Source: Hyalella azteca (taxonomy: Eukaryota; Arthropoda; Malacostraca; Amphipoda; Hyalellidae). From it: DNA of 64,000 nt. The notes under the pieces are model-generated. The model was not told the origin of the DNA. It did not search any database and saw nothing but the letters and a program-made list of their open reading frames with translations. The stretch covers positions 62,001 through 126,000 of the forward strand of contig NW_025930528.1 of NCBI RefSeq assembly GCF_000764305.2. The letters are read 5' to 3'. This document shows, piece by piece, positions 1 to 11,815 of this stretch (within the stretch, counting starts at the first letter, position 1; every line of letters begins with the position of its first letter). A program made the translations under genes and the position numbers.

Positions 1-171
1 ATAGTAGAATTTTAAATTTTAATATTAATTCAGACATTTGAGTCTTGCGTTAGTAGGTCGCCTAGTAAAAGCCGTTTACTTACTTCTTTGGGTCATTTAA
101 ATTATTAAAAATTAGATATTAGAATTCCTTAAATCAATGCTTATGGTCAGAGCACCACGCCTCACTGCCCT

Positions 172-540
172 CAGCATACTTAGCAGGATGCTGTGTAATA
201 TGTACACTGTACTCAGTATACTTAGCAGAATGCTGTGTAATATGTACACTGTACTCAGTATACTTAGCAGAATGCTGTGTAATATGTACACTGTACTCAG
301 TATACTTAGCAGGATGCTGTGTAATATGTACACTGTACTCAGTATACTTAGCAGAATGCTGTATAATATGTACACTGTACTCAGTATACTTAGCAGAATG
401 CTGTATAATATGTACACTGTACTCAGTATACTTAGCAGAATGCTGTGTAATATGTACACTGTACTCAGTATACTTAGCAGAATGCTGTATAATATGTACA
501 CTGTACTCAGTATACTTAGAAGAATGCTGTGTAATATGTA
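172..540. repeat. 42-bp minisatellite, about 9 copies
   Basis: The tandem unit contains the core CAGTATACTTAGCAGAATG. The 42-bp period equals 14 codons, so both strands stay open by chance; the long peptides here are repeat translations, not proteins. Confidence 0.95.
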
Positions 541-734
541 CTCAACACTCTGTTCACACAATATACACGCTTCACCCTGTGCGCATTCTGCACAGTGAGT
601 ACACTCTCTACAGGCTGCACACTCTGAAAACTCTGAAAATTCAACGCATATCACATTAGCACACTGTGACAACTCTCTTGTAATAGTATGCTAATGGATT
701 TTGGGACGCAGGAACAGTTGATTCATTCTATATA

Positions 735-865
735 TTTCACACTGGGCCCAGTCTCCCCACGCTGCACACTTTGCACATATCACACTAGGCCCACTCTCCC
801 TACTCTGCACACTTTGCACACATCACACTCTCCCAACTCTGCACACTCTGCACAGCCTGCAGTGC
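735..865. repeat. Degenerate tandem repeat
   Basis: Diverged copies of a unit with the core ACTCTGCACACT. No coding content is seen between here and the next array. Confidence 0.6.
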
Positions 866-1007
866 GATAACAGCGGCAGATAAGGCACGGCGGAGAGGCC
901 TTCATTTCCGTGGTCTTGAGAAAACGCGCGAGGAAGGCGGCTACTTAAGCTCTGCTAAACAACGCCTACGTAATAATTTGCAATTGCCTCCAATATAAAT
1001 ACATTTA

Positions 1008-1305
1008 TTTGTTAGAACGTAGTTGAACGTTCAATTATTATAACGTAGTGGAACGTTGGTTTATTAGAACGTAGTAGAACGTTGGTTTATTAGAACGTAG
1101 TTGAACGTTGCTTTATTAGAACGTAGTAGAACGTTGGTTTATTAGAACGTAGTTGAACGTTGCTTTATTAGAACGTAGTAGAACGTTGGTTTATTAGAAC
1201 GTAGTTGAACGTTGCTTTATTAGAACGTAGTAGAACGTTGGTTTATTAGAACGTAGTTGAACGTTGCTTTATTAGAACGTAGTAGAACGTTGGTTTATTA
1301 GAACG
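1008..1305. repeat. 26-bp minisatellite with 52-bp higher-order period
   Basis: Units share TTTATTAGAACGTAGT. Two variants strictly alternate, one continuing AGAACGTTGG and the other TGAACGTTGC, so the real amplified unit is a 52-bp dimer. Confidence 0.9.
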
Positions 1306-2480
1306 TTCTGCCGTAAACGGTAGGAAGACTGTCATGAATGTACTATTTTATTCACTTACGGAGATTCAAGTTTGCGTCCAATTCAATTAGGAAAACATTT
1401 CTGCAAATAAATTATTTTAACTTTAATATGGACATAAACTACATAGACAGACGCTACAACAGACCGCAACAATCGCACTTACATCTCATAGTTGAGCTGA
1501 TGCTCATCGTTCTGATACACAAGCACCATTTGGATTGTTAAAGACGTACATTTTATCATGTACAGCACGTCGTCGCTAATAAATTTTATCATAATGAAAT
1601 TTTTATCATTTAATATGTTATTTTAACAGTTAACATTTTTTATCATAAAAAAGTTCTTTAATAATAAATGTTATCATAATTTTTATCATGCAGAGCACGT
1701 CATCGCTAATTTTAAATAAAGAAAAGAAAATTAGTGCATTGGCTTTTAACTTACCATTAATGGATGACCTAATATTGAAGACAGATTTACAATCGCATGT
1801 AGTCCAGTATATAAGGTTAACAATTTACTGCAGGCCGATATAACAACTAACATTATTCGAACATTATTAAATGCTATGCGAATATTGGAAAAATAATCCT
1901 TAAAGAAGTGCACGCATGCCAGATCATTATGCCACAGATTATTCATCCGTATATTGTGATTCATATTGAATTTCCTGAAACCTGAAGTAAGAACTCAAGC
2001 TCAAGGACAAGAGTTACAATTTTCGTGCATTACAGGAAGAGCCAATATTACATATAATATACCGTAATTCGAATGCTCACTCAACATATCAACTAAGAAT
2101 TCTAAAATCGGGGAAATTACAGAGGAAATTAGCGATTTTATGACATATGTCTGAAATTCTTTTAATATTATTCATTCAAGATTTGATGGAGCGGGTTTGT
2201 AAAATTTTTTCCAAAAATTTTATGAATTTTCTTGGCCTTTTGATTCTTTTCCCTGAAAAACATCATCCGCATTTCTGTTATAAATTTCATTGCAGAAAAT
2301 GCTTACAAATCAACATTTTTCTTTGATAATAACATTTAACAGAAGGCTTAATCATTTGCACAATGTTATTAACGGCGAATCTTCCTTGCGTGCCAAGAGA
2401 GGCTGTCGCATGAGGGGAGACTGAAACAAAAGCAGGCGCCGCTACAATACAATTGTGCTCACCATAACACGGCGGGCCAC
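1306..2480. other. AT-rich unique DNA, no gene seen
   Basis: Only short chance frames are present, without splice-site support or recognisable protein similarity. Confidence 0.6.
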
Positions 2481-2484
2481 GTCT

Positions 2485-2925
2485 CATATGGACGGATGTG
2501 GGAGGGACAGGTTAGAGAGGGACGTATGTGAGAGGGACAGATTAGAGAGGGACGTATGTGAGAGGGACAGATTAGAGAGGGACGTATGTGAGAGGGCATT
2601 GGCTTATAACCATCGGCTTGATTAGAGAGAGACGTATGTGAGAGGAGTAATTAGTTAATTTTGTTGGGTAAGATTTGAGGGTAATTGTTCGTAATAATAT
2701 TGAAGGAGGTTTTATTCAGGAGTAATTGGGTAATTTTGTTGGTAATATTCGAGGGTAAGATTGGGGTAACCTATGATTTAAGCTGTTTATGGAAAATGGC
2801 GCCATGCGCTCGGTTATGTAACTACTGGGACAGATTAGAGAGAGACGTATGTGAGAGGGACAAATTAGAGAGAGACGTATGTGAGAGGGACAGATTATAG
2901 ATGGACGTATGTGACAGGGACAGAA
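2485..2925. repeat. 30-bp minisatellite in two blocks
   Basis: Core GACGTATGTGAGAGGGACAG. Two blocks (about 2485-2650 and 2825-2925) are separated by about 170 bp of different sequence, as if an array had been interrupted. Confidence 0.85.
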
Positions 2926-3391
2926 ATTATAAGGACCTGAATGAAAGGATGAAGCAAATTTAAAACGAATAAAAAGTGAGCCAATGTAGGGACAGACAAA
3001 AGCATGTCTGAAAAAGTGGGTCACAAGAGAGTGTCAGACGCGAAAGGGCACGAGTGAAAGACACATAAATCATTTCTCATCTTGACATTTCGAGGCAATA
3101 TTGTTTCTAGTTCACAGCTGAACAACATCTGAACAGTACCAAACTCATTTTCCTGTCCAATTTATCTATTTTTCCTCATTTGAGTCACTTGCATGCCTGT
3201 TTTTACTCTCATTTTACTCTGTTAATTGAAATCGTTACAGATAACTGACAGTTCGTGTTGGACTCCACGAACTGTTCATCGATTGGTAGCATCGAACTGT
3301 GCTGCAGTCGTCGACGTCTTCCTGAATACAATCCCTTATCGTCCACCTCTGCACCATCAGCAAGGTGCAGTAAATAGCATCGTGCATCAGT

Positions 3392-3645
3392 TGGCCCAAC
3401 CGAGGGAATCGTCTGACCCAACTGAGGGCATCGTCTGACCCAACTGAGGGCATCGTCTGGCCCAACTGAGGGCATCGTCTGACCCAACTGAGGGCATCGT
3501 CTACTGGCCCAACTGAGGGCATTAGCTGGCCCAACTGAGGGAATTACCTGGCCCAACTGAGGACATCAGCTGACAACTGAGGGCATCATCTGACCCAACT
3601 GAGGGCATCATCTGACCCAGCTGAGGGCATTAGCTGGCCCAACTG
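3392..3645. repeat. 22-bp minisatellite, CCCAACTGAGGGCATC type
   Basis: About 11 copies. The same family recurs in inverted orientation at 7320-7630, where the top strand reads as the complement (CAGTTGGGCCAGCTGATACC). Confidence 0.9.
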
Positions 3646-4315
3646 AAGATACATGTAAAGAAGTTATGTTCCACGGGCCCCTCTTCCCGTGACCGTGCCT
3701 GCCGGAGAAAGAATACCACTCCAGCGTGGCCTGGGGCTGCTACGTCTGAGACGCTAACTAAGACTCCACGAACAGCACCGTTTTTATGACGGCCATCAAG
3801 GTCCGTCTTGATCATCAAGACCAACCTGTTATTGATGGCAGGCTTTTTTCTTAGCGCTGGTCTTGCAATGGCCTCAACCAGACAATCATTGGAATGTGAG
3901 GCTAGAAAACCATTGAAGGGCTGCGAGGCCGGATAATCATTGGATGATTGTGTGATCGGCCAATAATTATTTGATTGCCTGACGCGCCAATCACTTAATT
4001 ACGTCTCAGTTCCCACAATCGTCGGCCATTCGAAGGCAAACGGCTAACGTTGACCCAGTGACGTGAAGGAAATGTGGTCGATTTAGGGCTGCTGGCCTCG
4101 AAAAAATCGTGGATAAATGCAATTAAATGCATATACATGCAAATAAATACATATTAATGTCAATAAATTCAAATAAACATAAACCAAATACACTAGCTTA
4201 CATATTTTACGATAAAAACACCCGTCGCTTCAACTGTTGGTTCCGAACTGTGGGTTTGAATGAAAATTGGAATCCAAAATTAATGCAAATTTCGGCCAGT
4301 GAGATCCCAGTAACT

Positions 4316-4830
4316 GGAATGCGGGACGCAGTGGGACTGCGGGACGCAGTGGGACTGCGGGACGCAGTGGGTCAGTGGGACGTGGAGTTATTCCTTGCGG
4401 CGTGACAAAAAACGAAAATATTTCTTCATTTTATCGATATTGACCGGCGGCTGAGCCTCGTCTTTAGGCGTCTTGACGCGATATCATTCATCGTCCCTCG
4501 ATGACTTGCGTCACTGAGCGATGATCTATCATCGGGTATTGATCCATCATTGGGTCTGATGTCATTGGTGGCTTATGGCATTGGCAGCTGATCTATCATT
4601 GGCTGCTGATCTGCAAATCATTGGTAGCTGATCCATCATTAGTGTCGGATCCATCATCAGTGTCTCACCTATCATTGGTGGCTAACCCATGATTAGTGTC
4701 GGATCCATCATCAGTGCATGACCTATCATTGGTGGCTAATCCATCATTAGTGTCAGATCCATCATCAGTGCATGACCTATCATTGGTGGTTGGTCCATCA
4801 TCAGTCTGATCAATCATTTAGAGTTGACCT
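4316..4830. repeat. 18-bp array followed by a degenerate ~36-bp array
   Basis: 4316-4375 repeats CTGCGGGACGCAGTGGGA. About 4500-4830 has diverged units with CCATCATTAGTGTCGGATC and CTATCATTGGTGGCT. No gene is supported. Confidence 0.75.
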
Positions 4831-5204
4831 ATCACCAGTCAGCAATCTTAGCATCTTCCTCCGGCCCGTTAATGGCGCTCGATGGCTCGGACCGCCACGC
4901 CAACGTTCACAACACATTCCATTTATTGCAAATAATTTTTTTCATTTGTTCTAAAAACGAAAATTTTCCATAAGAGCAGCAAAAACAATATTCTACTTCT
5001 CAAGCACATGAGACCAAACCCTATGTGCCAATATAATATACCATATAATACAAATCTTTATTTTAAATCTAGATCGTTGGATTGCCCCTTTTCCTCGTCC
5101 ATAGTTTCGTCGAAGCCTATACGCTATTCATTCGTTTATCTCCGCTTCTTCTCCTTTCATCATACATGAACACATACACATACATGTCTCCTTATGACGT
5201 CTAA

Positions 5205-6085
5205 ACCTCCCACATCTGAGCCTCTCTCAACTGAACCTCCCACATCTGAGCCTCTCTCAACTGAACCTCCCACATCTGAGCCTCTCTCAACTGAACCTCT
5301 CACATCTGAGCCTCTCTCAACTGAACCTATCACGTCTAAGCCTCTCTCAACTGACCCTATCACAACTGAGCCACTCTCAACTGAATCTCTCACATCTCCT
5401 CGCTTACATCAAAACTCTCCTAAATCTGCCATGTCTCCATTTGACATCCAAATTCTCCTACCCCACTTTCACATTCACATTACACCTCTCATTCACTCAT
5501 CTCCTGTTTTAATACCTTCGCCTCATGCCTCTTTCCTTCTCACATCTTCCCTTCTTATGCATCCCCCACATGAACATTCATCTCCTTCTTGTACATCCTA
5601 TCGTTTACTCCACCCTTTGCACCTCCTCCACTCGCCCCTAACCCACGACACGCAACATCGCGCTGCGTGTCGCTTCCTCTACACACGAGACCGCACACCA
5701 AAGACACGACGCTGGCCTGTCAGGACCTGTGAGCCGTGGAACTGCGTCCAAGGATCCGAGGGGCCACGGACACTGCGCCCTGAGACAAGTGGGCTGCTGG
5801 AACTGCGCCCCAAGACTCGAAGGTGTCGGGAGGTGCGTCTCAGGACCCGATGGTTGAGGGAACTGCTCCCCAGGACCCGAAGGTTGCGGGAGCTGCGTCT
5901 CAGGAGCCGAGGGTTGCGGGAACTGCGCCCCAAAAGCCAGGTATCGCGATTACTGCGCTGCAGAACCAACGAGACGCGTGAACAGCCGCAGACGCGGGGC
6001 CACAAGATCTGTTCCCTGGGACCCGTGGGCCGCAAGAACTGTTCCTGGAACCCTGGGGTTGCGGGAACTGCGCTCCAGGACCCGA
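5205..6085. repeat. 30-bp arrays underlying a 355-codon open frame
   Basis: 5205-5395 repeats a 30-bp unit with CTCTCAACTGAACCTCCCAC. About 5700-6085 is a more diverged ~30-bp array around GTTGCGGGAACTGCGCCCC. Because 30 is divisible by three, a plus-strand frame from 5194 to 6261 stays open. Its product is low-complexity (T/S/P/E, then Arg-rich), changes composition between the arrays and matches no family I know, so I treat it as a repeat artefact. Confidence 0.75.
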
Positions 6086-6466
6086 CTCGGACCCAAACGA
6101 TTCTGAAATTTATTGCATTGAGCCCGAAATTCAGACGCGCGGTCCCGCGCGACATCGAAAGTGATATTGCATTCCATAGGACGATGAATCCGAGGTTATT
6201 TATTCCTGAAAATAAAATTCACTCGCCGCCGGATGCAAACTTGAATTTAATATGCAGATGAAGCAAACATCGTGTTGGTTCATGTTTGTTAAAAAAAACA
6301 ACATTTCCAGTAGACATCGGGTTATATGAAATAATAATATCTCAACAATATTTGATGTGTCAAATTTTGCTACTTTCACATGTTTGCAGTTTTTTCCCCA
6401 TGTTTTGGTTTCCAATGGTATATAATACAAGCATTTTTAAGTTTTAAAGTGCGTGTTCATTGCAAG

Positions 6467-6548
6467 GTTCCATCAGCCCTCGCCTCCCCTCAACTTCTTG
6501 CTAAACTTGAGGCAACTTTACCCTCGCTGCGCCGCCTCAAGTTTGCTC
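6467..6548 (+). CDS. Orphan exon-like segment, unknown protein
   Basis: The segment is flanked by a possible acceptor (TTGCAAG before 6467) and a consensus donor (GTAAGT at 6549). It is 82 bp with an open frame containing SPQLLAKLEATLPSLRRL. The polypyrimidine tract is weak. I do not recognise the protein and cannot link it to another exon. A minisatellite starts about 100 bp downstream. It could equally be chance open sequence. Confidence 0.22.
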
Positions 6549-6654
6549 GTAAGTTTCCTTATCGCGCCGCAATAAACTGACTGAGAATGTGGCGTGTGGC
6601 GGTGTGATTATCTGCCTCCTCGCCACATGTGGCATGTAATACTGTATGTAGCAG

Positions 6655-7272
6655 CCGTACTGCATTACCGTGCAGCATTACCGTGCCATGCAGCATTACC
6701 GTGCAGCATTACTGTGCCGTGCAGCATTACAGTGCCGTGCAGCATAACCGTGCAGCATTACTGTGCCGTGCAGCATTACAGTGCCGTGCAGCATTACCGT
6801 GCAGCATTACTGTGCCGTGCAGCATTACTGTGCCGTGCAGCATTACTGTGCCGTGCAGCATTACCGTGCCGTGCAGCATTACCGTGCCGTGCAGCATTAC
6901 CGTGCCGTGCAGCATTACTGTGCCGTGCAGCATTTCCGTGCCGCATAACCATGCCGAAGTTTGTCGTAAAGATCGAGCCAGAAGCCATAGAACTGCAGCG
7001 CCGGTATCGAGTGGTTCTGACCACTGCACTTCTCACGGCACTGCTATATGCTCCCTCACTGCAGTGTTCATAATGCAACAAACTACACTGCTCACTTTAC
7101 TGACCATTATACTACATACTTCACTGCTCACTGCCTCTCACTGCTGACCTTAACGATGCCAACTGCACTTTTCACTACGGTTCACTGCACGGTTCACTGC
7201 ACGGTTCACTGCACGGTTCACTGCACGGTTCACTGCACGGTTCACTGCACGGTTCACTGCACGGTTCACTGA
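6655..7272. repeat. 18-bp array followed by a 12-bp array
   Basis: 6655-6950 repeats GCCGTGCAGCATTACTGT with variants. 7165-7272 repeats CGGTTCACTGCA eight to nine times almost perfectly. The many overlapping open frames on both strands here are repeat translations. Confidence 0.9.
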
Positions 7273-7319
7273 TCTGCGTCGGCAGGTGTGCTCTCAAAAC
7301 GCATTAGCGCATGTGCTGT

Positions 7320-7630
7320 CAGTTGGGCCAGCTGATACCCTCAGTTGGGCCAGCTGATACCCTCAGTTGGGCCAGCTGATACCCTCAGTTGGGCCAGCTG
7401 ATGCCCTCAGTTGGGCCAGCTGATACCCTCAGTTGGGCCAACTGATACCCTCAGTTGGGCCAGCTGATACCCTCAGTTGGGCCAGCTGATACCCTCAGTT
7501 GGGCCAGCTGATACCCTCAGTTGGGCCAGCTGATACCCTCAGTTGGGCCAACTGATATCCTCAGTTGGGCCAGTTGATACCCTCAGTTGGGCCAGCTGAT
7601 GACATCAGGAAGCTCAACTGATGCCTTCAG
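7320..7630. repeat. 22-bp minisatellite, inverted relative of the 3.4-kb array
   Basis: About 13 copies of CAGTTGGGCCAGCTGATACC plus two bases. It is the reverse complement of the family at 3392-3645. Each unit also contains GGGCCAGCTGA, a near-palindromic core. Confidence 0.9.
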
Positions 7631-8194
7631 TATAGTGCCAGCTGATGAGAGATGCCGCTGCTTCTATCAACTTGATGGTAGTGGGGCAGAGGCGGCCTAT
7701 CAGAGACATGATGAGAATTGTAACATGATTATGTTACATTTGGCCTTCTCCTCCCTAATATGTACTGCATCTGGGGCTGCAGCACCTGCCTGTATTCCAA
7801 ATCTCGTTACTCGCTTATCTTTGACATGAATGTTCGCTGGTCTGCCTAATATCGAGGTCAGCGCGCATCCACTGTGGAAGACGTCCACAGCTGGCAGCAG
7901 TACTACTGAAATGGAAGCACGAGAGCTCGGAATACTCAGGGGAATAGCATAGACATCGTCAACGATTCTCATGTTCGGATAATCCAAATCTGCAACCTCA
8001 TCTGTTGTCTGCCTCAAACACCTTTCGCCGCAACGTGATTGTCAAACTTGGCTTCGGTATTCATCAACATTGCGATATCGCGAACATATCGCTTTTTAAT
8101 TTTGGTGACTCAATGTCACCTGGTAGAAGTGATGCAACCCGACTTAGCAGCAACTCTGTACCTCAACACCTCAAACTTGGTGTCGTGTAACTTA

Positions 8195-8310
8195 AAGCAA
8201 CTTGTGTAACCGTCGGAGTAAAGGCCTATGGCTGATGTTATCCTCGTGTAACCATCGGAGTATAGGCCTATGGCTGATGTTATCCTCGTGTAACCGTATG
8301 AGCGTATGCC
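8195..8310. repeat. 42-bp tandem repeat, three copies
   Basis: Core GGCCTATGGCTGATGTTATC. The preceding stretch 7640-8190 is non-repetitive; see the rejected list for the open frame there. Confidence 0.8.
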
Positions 8311-8417
8311 TATGGCTGTTCTCAAGGCCGGTCTTCTCCAACATGACCACAAAACTGACAGTTTGGTGTCCGCGACCAAACCTGGCGACGAAACCTCCGA
8401 AAAGGAACAATCCAGTC

Positions 8418-9066
8418 AGTGGTGGTCATGCTAGAGACGTGCCAATCAGTGGCGGTCATGCTAGAGACGTGCCAATCAGTGGCGGTCATGCTAGTGACGT
8501 GCCAATCAGTGTCGGTCATGCTAGAGACGAGCCAATCAGTGTCGGTCATGCTAGAGACGAGCCAATCAGTGGCAGTCATGCTAGAGATGTGCCAATCAGC
8601 GGCAGTCATGCTAGAGATGTGCCAATCAGTGGCGGTCATGCTAGTGAGGTGCCAATCAGTGGCAGACTTGCTAGAGACGTGCCAATTAGTGACGGTCATG
8701 CTAGAGACGTGCCAATCAGCGCCGGTCATGCTAGTGACGTGCCAATCAGTGGCGGTCATGCTAGAGACGTGCCAATTAGTGACGGTCATGCTAGTGACGT
8801 GCCAATCAGTGGCGGTCATGCTAGAAACGTGCCAATCAGTGGCGGTCATGCTAGTGACGTGCCAATCAGTGGCAGACTTGCTAGAGACGTCCAATCAGTG
8901 GCGGTCATGCTAGAGACGTGCCAATTAGTGACGGTCATGCTAGTGACGTGCCAAACATTGACAGTCATGCTAGAGATGTGCCAATCAGTGGCAGTCATGC
9001 TAGAGATGTGCCAATCAGTGGCAGTCATGCTAGAGATGTGCCAATTAGTGGCTGTCATGCTAGAGA
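8418..9066. repeat. 30-bp minisatellite, about 22 copies, cut by adapter
   Basis: Core GGTCATGCTAGAGACGTGCC. Both strands are open in several frames because the unit is 30 bp. The array ends abruptly at a sequencing adapter (9067), so its right edge and its join to the following DNA are not trustworthy. Confidence 0.95.
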
Positions 9067-9104
9067 CTGTCTCTTATACACATCTAGATGTGTATAAGAG
9101 ACAG
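9067..9104. other. Nextera mate-pair junction adapter (artefact)
   Basis: A 38-bp perfect palindrome made of CTGTCTCTTATACACATCT and its reverse complement. This is the Tn5 mosaic-end junction of Illumina Nextera mate-pair libraries. It is not genomic; the flanks on its two sides may lie kilobases apart. Confidence 0.97.
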
Positions 9105-9285
9105 ATCTGGAACATATCTTTGAGCGGCTGTAGAACAAAGAGTTTTTGTGGTATAGAATTGAGATTTTGCAGATGTTGGCTACATAGGTTGTACATAATT
9201 CCATAGAATTTTTGTTTCAAACTGAATAAAATTTCAGGAGTTATAAGACTTTTAGTGAGCTCTGTTTTTTTTGTGTCACCCTGTA

Positions 9286-9527
9286 NNNNNNNNNNNNNNN
9301 NNNNNNNNNNNNNNNNNNNNNNNNNNNNNNNNNNNNNNNNNNNNNNNNNNNNNNNNNNNNNNNNNNNNNNNNNNNNNNNNNNNNNNNNNNNNNNNNNNNN
9401 NNNNNNNNNNNNNNNNNNNNNNNNNNNNNNNNNNNNNNNNNNNNNNNNNNNNNNNNNNNNNNNNNNNNNNNNNNNNNNNNNNNNNNNNNNNNNNNNNNNN
9501 NNNNNNNNNNNNNNNNNNNNNNNNNNN
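9286..9527. other. Assembly gap, 242 N
   Basis: Run of N. The right flank starts with a G-rich stretch of unusual composition. Confidence 0.99.
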
Positions 9528-9889
9528 GGGGACCCCCGGGGGGCGTGTGTGGAAGGGTGTAAGGGGGGTGGGGGGGGGGATCTGCCGTGCTGCTCTCAAC
9601 TTCTGCTAAGGCTAAAATGTGCAGGAAGATTGAGATATCCTGTACTAACCTCACAAATTCAGATCTAAGTAATTTGCATAAAACTATCAAGGTGTTTCAT
9701 ACACCGACGTCATCTCAATGATCTTGGTCGTGGCCAGCTGAGGAGGATGGATCAATGCGTGGCAGAGATGGACAGAGCAGGCCTGCGCTGTTATAATTCA
9801 GAGCAGCGCTCGTGCTGTCAAAAATGGTTATGAGTCAGTCAATCAGTGGCGACTTATCAAGCTAAATCGACATATTATAGACGAGAAGC

Positions 9890-10085
9890 TACGTGCACGT
9901 TTAATTAGGTTTACTAATGTCGCTACGTGTACTTAGGCCACTACGTGTACTTGAGCCGTTACATGTACTTAGGTTGCTACGTGTACTTGAGCCGCTACGT
10001 GTACTTAGATCGCTACGTGTACTTGAGCCGTTACAGGTACTTATATAGGCCGTTACGTGTAATTAAGCGAGTTCATTAGTAACAG
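9890..10085. repeat. 18-bp minisatellite, GCTACGTGTACTTAGG family
   Basis: Diverged copies around CCGCTACGTGTACTTAGG. The same family sits at 52868-52985, and both loci end in AAGCGAGTT, so this is a dispersed unit, probably carried inside an element. Confidence 0.8.
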
Positions 10086-10221
10086 CCTCTAAATTCTGCA
10101 CCGATTAAAGCAGCAGAGCTAATTTGCAGCAGGATCGGAGCCGTAAATCTGTTTCAGATTCGGCGCAGGCCGCGGCCGGTTTACAGCAGGAAGTGCACGG
10201 CAGGATAATACAATATATATA

Positions 10222-10250
10222 CGGCGTGACCTGGGACTGCTACGTCCAAA
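10222..10250. repeat. Dispersed short element
   Basis: GCGTGACCTGGGACTGCTAC is followed by GTCC. Close copies occur near 3738-3763 and 37027-37053. The last two loci also share GGATAC a little downstream. This may be part of a SINE-like or other low-copy dispersed repeat; no ends are defined. Confidence 0.5.
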
Positions 10251-10483
10251 ATACCTGACAAGGATACCAAGAAGAGGGGCGGATGGTGTCTAATCTGGAA
10301 ATGCATATGAGGACGCAGCTTCAATTTAAACTGTGAAAATTTTTTAATGAAAACAAAATAAAAAGAAAGAAGGCTGTCGCGGCCACAGGCTTTGTCAGCC
10401 ACGCAAAAAAAATAAGATTAGGATGAAGCAATCAGCCTCGGATGTCGGCCATCTTGGAGACTGTGAACAAAGAAACGTCGCCT

Positions 10484-11175
10484 GATCACCCCAGCCTCGC
10501 CTGATCACCCCAGCCTCGCCTGATCACCCCAGCCTCGCAACTCATCACACCACCACTCATCACACCACCACTCATCACACCACCACTCATCACACCAACG
10601 CTCATCACATCACCACCCAAGTTTGGAATCGTTGGCCTACATTAAGGAAAAAATCAGTGACGATATCTTTCTTTCCACCGCCAATTCCCGCCGCTATTCC
10701 CCTCTTGTCCCAAAAAATTCCTCATCTCTTTCTCCCTCACCACTCAACCCTCCCCCTCTCCCCCACGTCCCCACTCGGGGCTCAAATTATCCTGGGGATC
10801 GTGTCGGGGCTTGAGTCCCACAGCTGCCTCAGGCCAGGGGGCGGCCGCCACACAAACTTTCCCAACTTCTGACACGTCACGGGAAATTGGGGGACTTTTT
10901 AGTCCTTCCCGTAACTTTGTGGGTCATCGTCGTTTCACCCGTAGCATTGTGGGCCATTATAGTCCCACCCGTGACATTGTGGGCCATTATACAGAAATCA
11001 CACCCGTGACATTGTGGTGCATTATACATAGTCCCACCCTTGACATTGTGGGGCATTATAGCCCCACCCGTGACATTGCGTTACTCCTGTGAAATTGCGT
11101 TACTCACATGAAATTGTGCTACTCCCGTGAAATTGCGTTACTCCCGTGAAATTGCGTTACTTCCGTGAAATTAAA
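10484..11175. repeat. Four short arrays in series
   Basis: CTCGCCTGATCACCCCAG three times, then ACACCACCACTCATC copies to 10615. At 10915-11065 there is a 29-bp unit with CCCGTGACATTGTGGGCCAT, and at 11070-11175 a 19-bp unit GTTACTCCCGTGAAATTGC. The last two share CCGTGA and look related. Confidence 0.8.
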
Positions 11176-11509
11176 TATTCCTTTTCTCTCATTATTTTGC
11201 GAATTCGTTTTCTGCTCTTCCGAAAATAGTGAAATTTGTTGTAAGTAACTCTGCACAGACTCAGTGCAGCTCTGCAGCCTCCGATGACAGTTGATACTAT
11301 ATTTTAATCAAATATTAATAGCTGTTATGTCGTTAGTTGCAAACAGAAATTAATTAAATAAATCAATATCCTACAGCTAGGCATCTTTGCTGCGTTCTCA
11401 TCAAAACTGAATATAATTTTCCATTTTAGTCGTCCAATAAAATTAGCAGAATTTTCGATCATGCTGGTAAATAGACAAGTAGCATGAGTGAGATCAACGG
11501 AACAAATGA

Positions 11510-11815
11510 GCCCGTTAGAGCATTAATACTGCCTGTTAAACGGTTAAATGTGCCCTTTGAAGGGTTGGCTGCTCCTGTTAATAGTAAAATCCACGTGTTC
11601 AAGAGTTAAATGCACGTATTTAAGGACTAAATACGCCCGTTAGAAGCTAAATGCGGCATTGAAGGGTTAAATGCACTCCTTAAAGTGTTAATTGCGCACG
11701 TAACATGGATAAAAACACCCATAAAATATTAATTTCTCCCGTTAAAGGGGTAAGTGCTTCTGTTAATGTTTTATATGCACTCGTAAAGGGTTAAATAGCC
11801 CTTTGAAGGGTTAGG
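11510..11815. repeat. Degenerate GTTAAATGC/CCCGTTA repeat
   Basis: Diverged ~20-bp copies around GGTTAAATGCGCCCGTTA. No gene is seen. Confidence 0.6.

Noticed and set aside
137..598. Long frames on both strands through the 42-bp array
   Set aside because: The repeat length is a multiple of three, so frames stay open automatically. No splice sites or family match.
5194..6261. 355-codon plus-strand open frame
   Set aside because: It runs through two unrelated 30-bp arrays and changes composition between them; treated as a repeat translation.
7700..8017. Minus-strand frame containing SRASISVVLLPAVD, faintly reminiscent of a serpin strand
   Set aside because: Only one weak motif; no reactive-centre hinge, no clear exon borders and no other serpin segments nearby.
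9241..9690. Open frames spanning the N gap at 9286-9527
   Set aside because: They consist mostly of unknown bases.
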